A DNA stretch of 64,000 nt from Ophioderma brevispina (GCA_023653785.1 JAMKCH010012393.1:1-64000); one strand, 5' to 3'; shown: positions 21,303-34,285, numbered from the stretch's first letter. The notes: generated by a model from the letters alone, not told the origin. Program-made: numbers and translations.

Positions 21303-22041
21303 TTAATACACAGAAAAAGTGCACATATGTACATGATACCCAATCTGTCATTAGAAGATGCACAACTAAATTCAGTGATCACAAGAGGATAGGCCTACAC
21401 TGTTATTTTTTGCATGTTTCACAATCGCATAATTTTAATGAGACTAGGTTGCTCCTATCAAAAAAAAAAAAAAAAAAAAACAAAATTTCCTGTGCAACCC
21501 AGACTCTTAATTTGTGTACATTATACACAACTATTTGCGTCAGTGATGAATTTAATCAAGAGAAGTTCAATAGCTTCCCACAATGCATTGCTTCCATGGA
21601 CCAAGTTTTGGACAGTTGTCATGGGGAATCGTTAGAGATGAAACGTTGTTAAAATGCAAGTTGTGATCAGTACTGTCAATTATAGCCATGTTTCATCACA
21701 ACGATTCAATCCGTACCTGTACAAAAACCGCCATGCGAAGCGAAGCATTGTGGGAAGCTATTGAAATCTCTTAATTTAATCTGTCAGAAAAGAGCTGGAA
21801 AAGGTTCATACCAGCAACTTCAGCACTAAGCAATAGCCTAATCCTTATGCCAACTGATCTTGATGAGGTATTTTTTTTAAATACTTAATACACAGAAAAA
21901 GTGCACATATGTACATGATACCCAATCTGTCATTAGAAGATGCACAACTAAATTCAGTGATCACAAGAGGATAGGCCTACACTGTTATTTTTTGCATGTT
22001 TCACAATCGCATAATTTTAATGAGACTAGGTTGCTCCTATC

Positions 22042-22496
22042 GTATCCTAGGAAGTGTTATGTAAGTAGGTCAGGGTGGTGTTTGTGTAGCTGAATACTGG
22101 TAGCTTGATACATTTTAGATCAGAGAAAGTTGCACTTAGCAAGCACAAATTCTGCAAATTAAAAAAAAAATCCTGTATTGATATACTGAGATACAAAGAG
22201 TCGGACAACTTTAGCAGATTTCACAGATTGGTAGAAATAACATACTGATTGCAGAAATTCCAATGAATGTCATATTCGAGTTTGCAGCATTGAAGTCTAC
22301 AGAGTTGCTCTCAGTCCTATACTAAATACTAATGCATACCATTAATGCATACCGAGTCTAGACTGGAAAATTTTAGTACACATGAATACAATTCACCTTG
22401 TAAATAACAATATTCCAGAATTTTGCACAAAAATAATATTGCCTTTATTCATACTTTAACAAATGCAGTAACAGCAAGTTTCAGCATTAGCCATAT
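22042..22496. other. Intergenic; no gene recognised
   Basis: AT-rich, with a short tandem AATGCATACC pair near 22330-22350. Confidence 0.35.
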
Positions 22497-23130
22497 CGTA
22501 GCCCACATCACATACGGTCTTATCTGACATTTTTTACTTTTTTGAGAAATTTTGCATGTATGTACTTATTATGTTATGGTCTATACATGCACAAAGTTAC
22601 AATCTTGAAAGTGACCTAATTAGTGAGATATTAATTAAGAATTTTGATTAATAAGCTAAAAACTGCATATCGCGATTTCACATACTGTCGTATGTTTTAT
22701 TTACACGTAATTTCAATAGGCGTATAATTAATGCTGTTCGTAAAACAAGCTTTTTACGATGTTCACATACAGATCTATGTACGTCGTATCTGCCTCGTGC
22801 GTGAACTTGACGTGTTTCACATAGAGATCTATCGGAACGCATTGAAATATAACGGTGAAATTCGCGTCGTATGTGAAAATACAACTTTTTTGCATTTCAC
22901 ATGCAGATTTATGACTTTGTAGCTTTATATCAGGAATACAATTGCACTTTCAAAACTCAGCAAGGTTAAAACTTAAAACTCAGAATGTTTTCTTCATAAT
23001 GCAAAATTAAAAACTAAATTGTAATATTTAATTCCATAGAACAAACATGAAATCTCCCGGTAGAATTTCAATGGCGATTTTCTCGAAAACGGCATTTCGT
23101 TAGATAAGACAGTGTGTGATGTGGGCGACG
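22497..23130. mobile_element. Inverted-repeat element (634 bp) with an internal foldback
   Basis: CGTAGCCCACATCACATACG at the left end is inverted at the right end (reading CGTCGCCCACATCACACACT on the minus strand), followed on both sides by GTCTTATCT. A second, inner hairpin spans about 22676-22880 with TTTCACATAC/GTATGTGAAA arms. A related end is at about 46572. No transposase frame. Confidence 0.65.
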
Positions 23131-24780
23131 TAAGTTCAAGTCTTTATGTTTCTTGTCAAAAAATTGGATAGGCGACTATTTGAATAGTCTAACTTGCAGA
23201 TAATTGCATTTACCCCAAGGCATTCGTACTTCAATGCCCACTACTGACATATCTATTTCTGCCGCAACTCAAGCAATCCAGTGAAAATGTACCGATACAG
23301 TATTTGTTGTAGACTGTATCTCAATGCGACTCAATGCAACTCACTGCGGACTCAATGCAACCCAGATGGAGTGAAGTATGAATGAACTATGTAGATGTAA
23401 GATGTCAGCTCTCTAAGTCCCAAATGGACTCCCCTTTCAAACTTCATTTTTTGTGTCTTTGAAATAAAAAAAACCCAAATTTGCTTACAACTAGTATCCT
23501 TTTATCATATGGGCTGATGTATTACACATGTTACATAAAAAACCAAGCTTCCACATATGTGTTGTCTGCCATGCATTTTGTGGAAGGGTCAAAGTCCACA
23601 GGTCTTGGGCCAGGGTTCTTTCTTCGTGTCTGAAGTAATTGATCAATGAGTAAAACAATACGAGTCCTAGAAGTACGTACAGTGATAACATTTTTACCGG
23701 ACATGCACACATGGAAACAACACCAAATAATCCCTCACATGTCACTCTGCTTGTAGTAGATGACACAACATTATCCAATTCAAGTGAAAGTTAGGACTTG
23801 TCTTTTCAAAAATTTCACATAGGACCAAGCCTCAAAATAAGCAGCGGCAACCAGGGGCAATTTTTGTTAAAAAAGTGGCTCCTGGTTCCTGGGAATAGGC
23901 AGGGAAACCAGGGGCAATTTCCTGAGAACTCAGGGGCAATTTCACAAAAATCAAATACAAAGCGCTACGATATTGATGTTACCTCCCGTCCTGTTTATCA
24001 TTAACCGTACCTTAATACAAAGTAAACAAATTAACACTATACTTTGGATACACATTTACTTTGCGTAAGTTTACTACCATTATCACATTGGACCGTCCAG
24101 GGGCCCGCCTTATATTTTTTTGAACAGGGTGCATTTCCTCTTAAGGGTTAAATCCAGTATTCTTGGGGACTTACAGCCTCCTATCACTACTTCCTGCGGA
24201 CCTATTTTTGGTCCCTGGGCAAGTCACTAAAGCACCACCTGAGCGGAGGCCTGAATGTTCTATGAACCAGAACCCCTATCTCCTCAGTATAATGGCAGTA
24301 TACTTTAACAGGCAAGTGAGGGTGACCTTGAGTGTACAGTGCATGGTCACCAGGTCAGTGGACCATTGGCAGTTTTTTTTTTTCTGAAGCTGATTGTTTG
24401 AAGTACCTATTAAATGTGTTTATTACACAATGCAATAGATTTGTCTATGACAATGATTCTGACACTTGAAAATGTCCAAATCATTAATGGTGGTTGTTTT
24501 AGGCGTTTTCAAAAGTGCTTTCGTTTAGAAGTTATAAGCAGTTGAAATGTCCAGGGTCCTATTCTTTTGTACATATGGACGGTAAAAACTTATCTACTGT
24601 CCTTATCACATGTTCTACAATGGTTCAATTCATATATATGTTGCAAAATATAGCACTGATTAATTTACGAAATTGAAATATTTTCAAAGTATTTAATAAC
24701 TTGCATAAGAAAAAAAAAGTTTATTAACTAAAGTTAAATGCATTACATTGCAGCCAAAACTTTTAATTGATTTACACATG
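23131..24780. other. Intergenic; short tandem motif only
   Basis: ACCAGGGGCAATTT-type units recur between about 23850 and 23945. A GACTCAATGCAACTCA-type repeat lies near 23325-23360. No gene recognised. Confidence 0.4.
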
Positions 24781-26600
24781 CGCCACGTCCCAACCCCACC
24801 CTTGCCCCACCATTTTTACCAAAGCAACCTTTTTACCAGCAGCCTCGTCTGGTACCCCACCCCTTTACCAAACGGCACCCTTTTTACCACGCAGCCCTCA
24901 TCGGATAAACCCACCCTTTTAAACAATATTCCCGTTTTATTCCGACTACTTTACCCCACCCATAATTACCTAACATTTCCAAGCTTCTGCCATTTTGTCT
25001 ACACCAAGACAACAGATGCTTATTCTTGACAGAATTGTGAAATTGTGTCGATGAGCACAATCCAAATTCAACCCAACTAACAAGGTCAGTGGGCCGCGTT
25101 CCATGATGACAATAAGGCCAAGAAAAAAAATTGTTTGATTGCCCTTACCCGACCGACCAAAATATCGAAAAATCCGGGTCGCAGTTATTTTTTTTTTTTT
25201 TTTTAGAGTGCAAAATCTCAATTTGAGAAGTTTCTGGACATCAATCACTTGCTTTTTTCTAAACCGTTGTTCCCAATAACGAAGAAAGAAAGAAAACCTG
25301 CCATATATTACCCCCTTAGGGTGGGGTAGCATATGCCCATCTGCAGCCGAATCATAGAGTTTGTGTATGAATACGTCTAACACTGTCCAGTCCAGTCCGA
25401 AATTCGGGGACTTTTTGTTACATGATGGCGTTTAAAGTTGGTATTTTTAGAAAAGGAAAATCACAACTTACTTAAGTACCATCGGCTAGAAAATCATCCC
25501 ATCGGCTTCAGGGAAACTTCCCCTTGCTGCCATCTTGAAATATAGTCCAGAAATTAGTGGGATGAGGATCTGCATACAATTTGTGTCCAATTGTAGCCTC
25601 GTCTTTAGAATACAAGGGTATATTAAGATACAGTACTTTTCCCCATAAAAAACTTTGACAGAGTAGGAATTTGACATTGCGGTGCGTTATTAATTCTCAA
25701 TATGTGAAGCGGTTTGGGTTTTGCACATGCGCAGTAAAACAGGCCGAAAAATGGCTGCGCGCATGTGCAGTACACAATTAAATATGGCAAAATGCACTCC
25801 AAAATTGTATTGGAAAGTAAATAAGCCCCGGGGGTGTTTTTAGATTAATCCAGCCGCTTTTGAGTATGATTTTTATGCACTTTGAACTGGATTTTGACCA
25901 AAATCATTATGAGGTTTAAAAGTTGATAGGATATATGTACCATAATCTGAAGTTTTAACCAAAATCGTTTGTATGATTTTATGGGAATATCGCCGAATTC
26001 GTCGTAGTAAGAAGTGGGCGAGCGCCCGATGCTTAGCTAAAATAGCCAACAACGGTTTTTCAATTGAAGGTTCGTGCAAGATCAGTGAAAATACAACCAG
26101 TTTAATAAAAGTATGACGACAAAATATACATATTACATCGAAATAATTAAAATCAAATTTGATTTAAAAAAATAAATTAAATAGAATCTTGTTATGTTAC
26201 AAATAGAAGATATGAAGAAGGGTTGGTATTTGGGGTTTTCTTACATTCGCGTGAAATACATTCGTGTTATTGAACTGGTCGGTAAGAGTTAAAAAAACAA
26301 CATAAGATAGGTTTATACATGTACAAAAACCAGGCTTGCATATCTTATTTCCTAAAAAAAAAAAACTATAGCGACCTACCGGACCAAATTTTTGTGGAGG
26401 TGAAAGGGCAATAAAACATTTATTTTTGCTTGGCCTAAGTAGTAGAAATATAAATTTAAAATAATCCTTAGTCAAACTTTCACTGAGTTTCATCATCATT
26501 AACACTGTGACTTTATTTTACCCCACCCTTTTATGAAAACCCTGTTGTACAAGCAGTTGCCCAAAACCCACCCTTTTGTCGAGTCGCCATGACCATGTAC
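24781..26600. repeat. Pair of related segments in inverted orientation
   Basis: A TTTACCCCACCCTTT-type cluster (about 24780-24960) recurs near 26515-26575. The block around 25110-25200 (AAGGCCAAG then GATTGCCCTT) is repeated in reverse complement around 26350-26440. The whole may be an old element with decayed inverted ends. No protein recognised. Confidence 0.4.
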
Positions 26601-26876
26601 ACAAAGTATTTACCACCAACATACACCTATAGATGGTTGTCGAATTCGGCTACTCTACTTCTCCAGAAACAGCGAATTTGTAGTTATTGTGGGACCGTGC
26701 ACTAACTTAGATCAAGGCTCAGACTGCATGCGTTTTTTGTACCGAAATCAGAAAATATGGAATAAAAATGCTTGAAAATGTGAACAGAAAATTTTCTGTG
26801 GAAATGATATTCTGAACTGTACCGTACGTTAAAGTGTCTAAACGTAGCGGTTTTCCCCATTCAAAGTTCTACCCGC

Positions 26877-26898
26877 CGCGCGCGCGCGCGCGCGCGCC
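26877..26898. repeat. (CG)n tract
   Basis: Uninterrupted alternating CGCGCG of about 20 bases in an AT-rich background, a Z-DNA-prone sequence. Confidence 0.9.
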
Positions 26899-27594
26899 GC
26901 CGGTCAAATTTGACACGCAATTTTGAAGAGTGTTTCAGTTCAGTTTATATTCGCCACTCCGTGAGACTGGCTTTAAAAATCTTTAACAGTTCAAGCACGC
27001 CAAATGTTCGTAGCGGTTGCTCATAGACCATTGCAGTTTATTGTCATTTACAGGACAGAAAAATATGAAATCACAAATTTATAATTAATAATACTAACTT
27101 ATCTGAGTACTAATGAAATAAAAAGAAGACAACAGTAACTCAATACTCAGCCCAAACACTAATCAGTGCATTTCTCTCCTGGAACAACATCCAAAAACAT
27201 ACAAAAAAGAGTGTAGGCATAATTTGTTCCAAATAAGATCCGAATCTGCAATCAGATTAAGTTCAGATGAAATAAAAAACTCTAACAATTTGGAGATAGG
27301 TCAGGGGACGATGCCTGTGGATGCTAAATGCCCTTAGCAACTGCCGGAAACAATTGGAAGAGTGTTCCACCCATTTATGTATTGGTAAGCAAACTCAGTC
27401 ACTGAAATATTTCGACTTTCTTTTTCCCCGCAGGCCGCAAGGGTCTCAGGTCCAACAGTCTTCTGAGCATTTTCAAGCATTTTCGCGTCACCAATAGCAT
27501 GGTTAGTTAAGTAATATAACAAAATGCTACTATGGGTTGAAAAGCTTATAAATGGCCTTTTCTAAAGCAAATGATTCAAAACCAGGCGGTGTTT
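26899..27594. other. Intergenic; no gene recognised
   Basis: AT-rich sequence without a conserved coding block or clear repeat. Confidence 0.35.
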
Positions 27595-27964
27595 AAAGGT
27601 GCAACGAGAGGATTTCACATACCACCTGGGTCCCTAAAAAATCGAAAGTGCTAATTTTGCCCTGATGTTAAAGCTTTCCACACAAATTCCCCATTGAAAG
27701 GATTAAGTGAGAAATGTGGCTGTGGTTAACAAAGAATGTGGAAATACCTTATTTCGTATAGGAGCATATAGAGACAAATACAAAATTCAGCCTATGTATT
27801 TAATGAAAATATAGTGAATCAAAATCGCCATTTTTCTCTATCTTTTAAGACATTTCTGTAGCCAAAATACAAGGTAAGAAATGTTATTGTAGTGTCAAAC
27901 TATATGAAAATTACTATTATGACAACAATATTTGGGGGCCTCAAAATCTCTCTTTTGCACCTTA
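27595..27964. mobile_element. Miniature inverted-repeat element (about 370 bp)
   Basis: AAGGTGCAACGAGAGGATTTC at the left end corresponds to AAGGTGCAAAAGAGAGATTTT read on the minus strand at the right end. The left flank is TTTA and the right flank GAC, so a target duplication is not clear. Confidence 0.5.
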
Positions 27965-28087
27965 GACAGTTTTAAACTACCTAAGAAGAAGAATGATGAC
28001 ACTATATGTATAATTTGCTTTACTGTTCTTCACAGTGCTTACAGTTTAGTTACATGCTCAATCTACTTTATTATGATCAGTGACAAA

Positions 28088-29042
28088 GGGGCCATTCTCC
28101 GTTAAAGTGTTCAGGTTTGGTCTCCAAAATGACCAAATATCAACATTAATGAATTCCTGAAAATCATTAAAAATCGTAAACTTTGTTTTCAGAACACAGA
28201 ACAATGCATGGGTGATCTTAAAAAAATATCCGATTTTTAGTATATTGCCTAACGTTAACACTAAAGTAACGTATCTGTGTAACGTATCTGGCCGGCATTT
28301 TTCTTAATCGCGGCGTTCTTAATAAAAGTACATGCTATACCGACTTAATCTCTATATCTTATCAGTTATTACCATCATACTAAAGCATGGTGTGGTATTC
28401 GACTTATGTGTCACGGTGTTAAGCAAGAGCGCTGCGGGAGGTAGGTAACGTATCTGTCGCGGTATGAACGTAACATGAGGGATTTCTTTCATTACCAGGC
28501 CTGGAAATCGTTGCTTCAAAACCAGATTTCTATGCAAAACATGTATAATATAACATTGCCATGTGCTTGATTTATCGCATATTGGAACATTCTTCTATCG
28601 TTATTTTTGGCAATTTTGTATCAATTTGAATTATGGTAACGTATCTGTTTGTGATATTGGCGACATGCTCTCAGAGAACTCTTACGAAACTTTAATAATC
28701 CAATATTATCGTGTTTTGAACTTTATAATTAGGGCATAATAGAGGCTGATAAAAATGTCATGTTACCTGTGATATGCGCTCTTGTGTAACGAGCAGGGAC
28801 AAATTTTAAAGAATGGATTTGGGCTGGCGACATGGCGAAAAGCAAGAATTCATCAGCCTGTTTACTTGATACTTTCTTGCCTGGTTACAACTTCTAGCCC
28901 ATATCATTTTGAAAGCATAACTCTTAAGTATAATTTAAATTAATAAGCATTCATTCTTAATGAGCAAAACAGGCTTTAAACCGTGTATGACTGTGAGCGA
29001 CACGAAAAATCGTTTTTGAACACTTTATCGGAGAATGGCCCC
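28088..29042. mobile_element. Inverted-repeat element (about 955 bp) with repeated GTAACGTATCTG
   Basis: GGGGCCATTCTCCGTTAAAG with GTGTTCA (from 28088) is inverted at about 29016-29042 with one mismatch. Inside, GTAACGTATCTG occurs four times (near 28267, 28278, 28444 and 28637). No transposase. Confidence 0.6.
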
Positions 29043-29100
29043 CAATGTCAAATCTACACTCACAGTACATTTTATGTTGTATGTAATATTGTGTTTATTA

Positions 29101-29240
29101 TTGTTTGGAGGACGATTACATCTGGCCTTTGGCTTTTCTGTCGTCCCCCCATGTCACCAATTCATATATAACTATCTTATATTTATTTACCTATTGTATT
29201 GCTGTTGCGTTGGCATGGAATTAAAGTTTAATAACTGAAT
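29101..29240 (+). mobile_element. 3' tail of a CR1/L2-like LINE, second copy
   Basis: GGACGATTACATCTGGCCTTT matches the block at 1868-1886, followed by a different AT-rich tail. No reverse transcriptase attached. Confidence 0.4.
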
Positions 29241-29394
29241 ACTAAAGCTTGACAAATATCACAGTAAAAGTACAATTAAATGACAAAAAGAAATATAAAA
29301 TACCCTTTAACTTCAAGTTAGCTGGTGTCTACAACACTGCTTGATGCAAAACTTGATTCCATATTGGATGCAAGCAGTTACATGACATACAATA

Positions 29395-31752
29395 CAGGGT
29401 GTCCCAAAAAAGGGATACAAGCATATAAACTCTGATTTCTCAAAAAACTGCTAAAGCTCTGAATTTCATTTTTATGGAGGATATTAATTATACTCTTTTG
29501 TATAAATTGTGCAAATCCCATGACAATCCGCCCACGCAAGCCAGCGATATGATGGATTATTAAAGGCCATCTGTTTTTCACCCATTCCAATGGGATTTAC
29601 ACAGTTAACATCGTTTGTCCGTTCTGGTGTCGGGTGAGGGATTTCCAACATATTGAATGTACTGAACATTGCATTCATGGCATACCATTAAATATTAACA
29701 AATAAGGAAGAAAAAAATTCACATTATCTTATATAGATTTTAGATGGCAAATATGCATTAGAAATAATAAACACGCAATTATTAAGCCTACATTCGCATT
29801 CTAAATAATTATCAGCACAACTTGTAATGTCTATTTGTTATCTCTAACTCTGCAGTTTTTGTTATAAATACCGGGTAGTATTTTTGCTAAATATATAAAC
29901 TTGTAAACTAAGTGGCACATGTGTTTGAATATCATAGCCACATTTCTTTTTACAAGGAAAGAGATAATAGCTTAGTTACATTAAAGTCCTTTGCTCGACA
30001 TGGCCTGTTTGCCTGCTATCCTTTAACCACCCAAATGTGTATTGACACAACAGGTTCCGGTACATTTTTCTTCACGTTTCTTGTCTTTCTGAAGGTTTTA
30101 TAAAAATACAATTGGAATAATGTGCCATTCATTTTCCATTAATAAAGCTAGAAGATGAATTAAGATTAACTAAGAAGTATTGAATTTTGATACTTTAAAC
30201 CAATCGACTTGAAATAAAAAATTTCATAAACATCTAATTGCTGTCTTAAAAATTGTTCAACTTACATGCATTACCCACGACAATGAATTTACGAAAGTAT
30301 TCCCCACCCCTTGGTCCCTTATCTGGTTGTAAGCTTAATAAGTTATTATGTTAGATATAAGAATATTTGTTCAGAAACAGCATTATATAATTAAGTAGCT
30401 ATCATCCTTCAGGTTTAGGTTAATTTAGTAAATGCACATGTACTAGCTCATTTTCGGATTAAACTTTTAAAAATATGATTTCTCATTTTATTTGAGAAAA
30501 AAAGATGTCGCACGGAGAAAAGGCACTTTGTTTACTATAAAGAGAGAAAGTGGGGATTCCCTAGAGTTGTAAACAAAGTGCACCTGGTTAGATTGACAAT
30601 AGGGGACAGGGGGACTTCCCCAAGAATGCTAAACTTAGAAACTGAGTCAACTTGTTATGCTTTTCGAGGATCCAAACATGTAGATCAGGGAATTCCCCCA
30701 CAAAGTGACGATATGGAAAGTGATGTGATTCAGGTTATGTGTAGCATGATGACTGTAATGATATTGTTAAGAAGGGACATCTAGGTGGGAGAAGTTAAAG
30801 TTAAATAAGTACTTGTGACTGAAGGACAGGGCCAGCAGTTGAAAATCAGAGCTAAAACTAGGCTCTGAGCTATTACAGTATAATAGTGTTTTACTCTACA
30901 ATATGGTAGATTTGAGTTCTACATCTAGTGCCAGGAATTAATACTTTGGATGCTGCCGGAGCTTAATAGCTGAAATGTCTGCTGTCGTCTTTTGAAGCCA
31001 AGATCTTTCCGTTTTTGGAATCAAAAAGAGATTGCAGTTTGTGGTCCTATATAAGGACATAGCGACAGACTGATGGTGGTAAATTACCTGGATTTTATTA
31101 ATGTGGAACATTAGCGTCGTCGAGGAAAGCCCCCGTTGGCTTGAACTGCTGTACAATATTACTTCAGGACTGAGACGATTCCCTTGGAATATATACCTGC
31201 GGAGTTTTGTATGACCTTTGCGCGGTCATTGTGGAGCTTCGCTGTGATGACAATCATCTTTTTTGGACTGCAATGCTTTTCATCAACAACACAGACACTA
31301 GTAAACCCTAATAATTTAACTAAGTGTGTGTAATTTTACTATGTATGTTTTTTTGGACATACCAAATTCTTGAACCAATTCAAATCATAAAATCTGTTAT
31401 AATTTATCAACATTTAGATCACTTGTGCACAAGCTCGTTTATTTGTGTCTGAAAGGTATTGCTGACCTTAGGCGTCCACGGACGTCATACAAACACAGTG
31501 GAACCATCATCTATCTGCTATACGCAATAATCACTACTGTGTAAATCCCACTTGGAGTGGATGAAAACAGATCGTCTTAAATAATCGTTTATATCTCTGG
31601 TTTACGTGGGCGAATTGTCCTGGGGATTTTGCATTTCACAATTATACAAAAGAGTATAGTAAATATCCTCCATGAAAATGAAAACCACAGCCCAGCAGCA
31701 TTTTTGAGGAATTGGAGTTTATCTGATGGCACCACTTTTATTGGACACCCTG
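29395..31752. mobile_element. 2.36-kb element with 210-bp inverted ends and TA duplication
   Basis: The left arm (29395-29604) starts CAGGGTGTCCCAAAAA. The right arm (31537-31752), read on the minus strand, starts CAGGGTGTCCAATAAAAG. The arms align along their full length, both including CTCAAAAA, ATGGAGGATATT, ATACTCTTTTGTATAA and GGGATTTACACAG. TA lies on both outer sides (29393-29394 and 31753-31754), as in the Tc1/mariner superfamily. The 1.9-kb interior has no transposase frame. Two solo copies in opposite orientation is the alternative. Confidence 0.7.
30523..30584. repeat. Short inverted repeat inside the 2.36-kb element
   Basis: GCACTTTGTTTAC near 30523 is inverted as GTAAACAAAGTGC near 30570, with a loop of about 35 bases. 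Confidence 0.6.
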
Positions 31753-31754
31753 TA

Positions 31755-32290
31755 GGTGGTTTATTCTATCTACCAATGCTGGTTGGAATACACTATTTTA
31801 ATTGCTTTTCATATTTGGATAATATTAGAAAACATTTTTTACAACTTCTGGGCCGACAGCACTTTCACTAACCACACTTTTTCTTCAAATTGAGCATAGA
31901 ATTATACAAAGTTTAGGAATTGAATTAAGTGACCAATTGTTATGTTATCCAACCTGTACATCTGGCATTATTGGATAAGAGGCTGTATCTTTGACAAATT
32001 TCAACTCTAATTTACACTCACTAGGGTGATTGGTTGCCTGGTCAATCAACCCATAACACATCAGATTACATTGTGATCCCAGATTTGAGAGTTCTAATGC
32101 CTGTTAATTGTCACAAGTAAGCAAGCATACAGCTCTGTAATCAATGATCTAAGTGTTATCACGAATATGTTAAACTGTAATCTTCAGGATAGGGTGAATG
32201 AAACCCTGTGATTGTGCCATGCTACAACAACATCTTCCAAATGACTAACTATTAAGTCAGTCTCTTTAAGATACAGCCCTGTGGAACAGC
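31755..32290. other. Intergenic; no gene recognised
   Basis: AT-rich sequence without a coding block or structured repeat that I could see. Confidence 0.35.
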
Positions 32291-32294
32291 TTAA

Positions 32295-32648
32295 AGGGGA
32301 TGGTCCGATTTAAGTATATACATTTTCACATCTTGATAGAAAAAATGGCCTCACCCAAAGACCCCATCTGTAAAGTTTTCGGCCGCCGATATTCGAATCC
32401 GTTTTGATGGTAACCAGCAAGAAACGTGATTTTGTGAGCCCCATAGACTACTGTGTAAAACTAATATTGGTTCGACCAAAAATGGAGTACCTTTGCTCTG
32501 ACTTCCCAAACCCATACATCGTTAGCCCGACAATTTCAACAGGGGAAATGAGAAAAATTAGTCGCTTTCTTCTAATACCAAAATTTCGACCCTTCCGGTA
32601 AATTGGGTTATGGGGGACGAGGCTCTTAGCGATTCGGGCCATGGACCT
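32295..32648. mobile_element. TTAA-flanked miniature element, family 2 (354 bp)
   Basis: Left end AAGGGGATGGTCCGA follows TTAA at 32291-32294. The right end, on the minus strand AAGGTCCATGGCCCGA, precedes TTAA at 32649-32652. The ends match at roughly three quarters of positions. No coding sequence. Confidence 0.6.
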
Positions 32649-32906
32649 TTAAGAATAAGTAAACATGCCCCACGAAGAGCTACATTTGAGCCAATTATTG
32701 TTATGGCAGAGAAATGCATGGCATTGCAACTATAGTAGATTCAACCCATCGTGTCACCTCTGTAACTTCTGAAGGTATGGGCATTGAATGAGGGGCAGGC
32801 CATGTGCAGTGGGTGGTGGAAATTAAAATTATTTGACACATCGAGTCCGATAGGCGTAGAAAAAATCAAATGCCCTGCTTATGAAAGCATTCAAGCAAAC
32901 AAAAAA

Positions 32907-32908
<2 letters not shown>

Positions 32909-32967
<59 letters not shown>

Positions 32968-33012
32968 AAAAAAAAAAAAAAACCCAAAAAAAAAAAAAAA
33001 AAAAAAAAAAAA
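32909..33012 (+). repeat. Poly-A tract of about 100 bases
   Basis: Almost pure A interrupted by one G and one CCC. It produces a false lysine-rich frame. It may be a retroelement tail or a simple-sequence expansion. Confidence 0.95.
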
Positions 33013-33582
33013 GTAGCGCAAATTTAGCTACATTTAACTCTCAAAATTTCTGAACTAATAGTATTTGCTTCCGGTGTATGCAATTGTATGTAACAGGTGA
33101 TGGTGAATGTTACTGACTTTCAAGCGCCCGTGATGTGGATACGAAAGGAACATAAAAGTCTTGGCACTCTCTATGTAAAAAAGGTGTCAACATGAAAAGA
33201 CCAGATCAGTCGTTCGTTCATGAACGGGTGAATCGGGCCACAATTTTCTTTTTGTGCCCTCCTCTCCCAAAACTAATGCGACGCTTTGTCCAAAACTTTC
33301 CCTCTGTGGACACGATGGTTGAATCTACTATAGTCACTGTGGAGTCAATCTGAATGAATTTGCACATTTAGTGATGAGGTATGGTAATGTGTTAATGTTG
33401 ATAAAATGGCATGAAAGTTTAAGTATTCACAAAACTTTACAGCTTTGATGACAGTGCCACAAAGTAAAGTGATGTGCAATTTTATACACCATATAATACT
33501 GAATTTGTGGCTCAGATACCCAAGTACTATGAGCCATTACATTCTCATTCATGTTTCTTGGCAATTTAAATATTTTTGGAAT
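33013..33582. other. Intergenic; no gene recognised
   Basis: AT-rich spacer before the 1.26-kb tandem duplication. Confidence 0.35.
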
Positions 33583-34109
33583 TTTCAAGATGTGTGATTT
33601 TCATAGAATCTATGAAGTATTACTCTCCATTACATTAATATACATTCACATTTCCACATTCATTTGCAAAAATTGCAAAAAATAAAAAACCTCAAAAATA
33701 TCTATTCAGTATACGAGCCTCATTGCATTAATGGAGGGAGAAAAACCTATCCCACAAAATAAAGTTTGTGATCAAGCTAAGATGAATGATTATAATATGA
33801 TTCGTAAAACAGCGCTGTGAAATGGAAGCAATTCAGTGGTTGATGTCCGGGTTCAATTCAAAATAATGAACCCAGGGGCCGGTACGCGCTGCGTATTGGA
33901 AGTTATTTTTAGGTTGTGACGCGCTCGCGTCATAACCGCGTTTTGCTACTTTTTCGCGCGTGCTGAGCAAAGTTGCGTCTCGTTGCGTTAGAGGGTTGTC
34001 GAGATTGTTGTCAAGGGTGGGTGACAGTCCGTTCTGGTTGTATTTTTAAGCCGTGAAGCATCGCGAAATTGGGTTAACGATTGACTTAAATAATAAAGTG
34101 TTAAGAATG

Positions 34110-34285
34110 AGAATAAAGGTATAATTTGGGAACCGGTACTTCTTTACGACGAATTGAACATGTGACACATTATTTTTGCGTGGAAGAACGAGGCCGGAAG
34201 GCCAAGTTCTTCCACTTAAACATATGGTACCCCTTGGTTTCAATTCATCGTTAAAGAGAGTACGGTTCCAAAATAATACCTTTTA
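34110..34285. repeat. GC-cored long palindrome, copy 1
   Basis: Arms include GGAACCGGTACT, GACGAATTGAAC and GTGGAAGAAC on the left and their reverse complements on the right, around GAGGCCGGAAGGCC. A few single-base losses break perfect pairing. Confidence 0.8.

Larger units (their letters stand above)
20561..22041 (+). repeat. Head-to-tail duplication joined by a poly-A tract
   Basis: Unit 1 is 20561-21459 and unit 2 is 21481-22041, separated by a run of about 20 A. The last 150 bases of the units (from AATACACAGAAAAAGTGC to TTGCTCCTAT) look identical. The earlier parts differ by small indels. Unit 1 is longer only because a 347-bp element (20956-21302) is inserted in it. Each unit begins with ACAAAATTTCCTGTGCAACC. 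Confidence 0.88.

Noticed and set aside
25810..25845. CCCCGGGGGTG as an end of the 418-bp element family
   Set aside because: Only the short GC core matches; no CACTTGTATTC follows and no partner end was found.
32784..33053. Lysine-rich 89-codon frame
   Set aside because: Translation of the poly-A tract.
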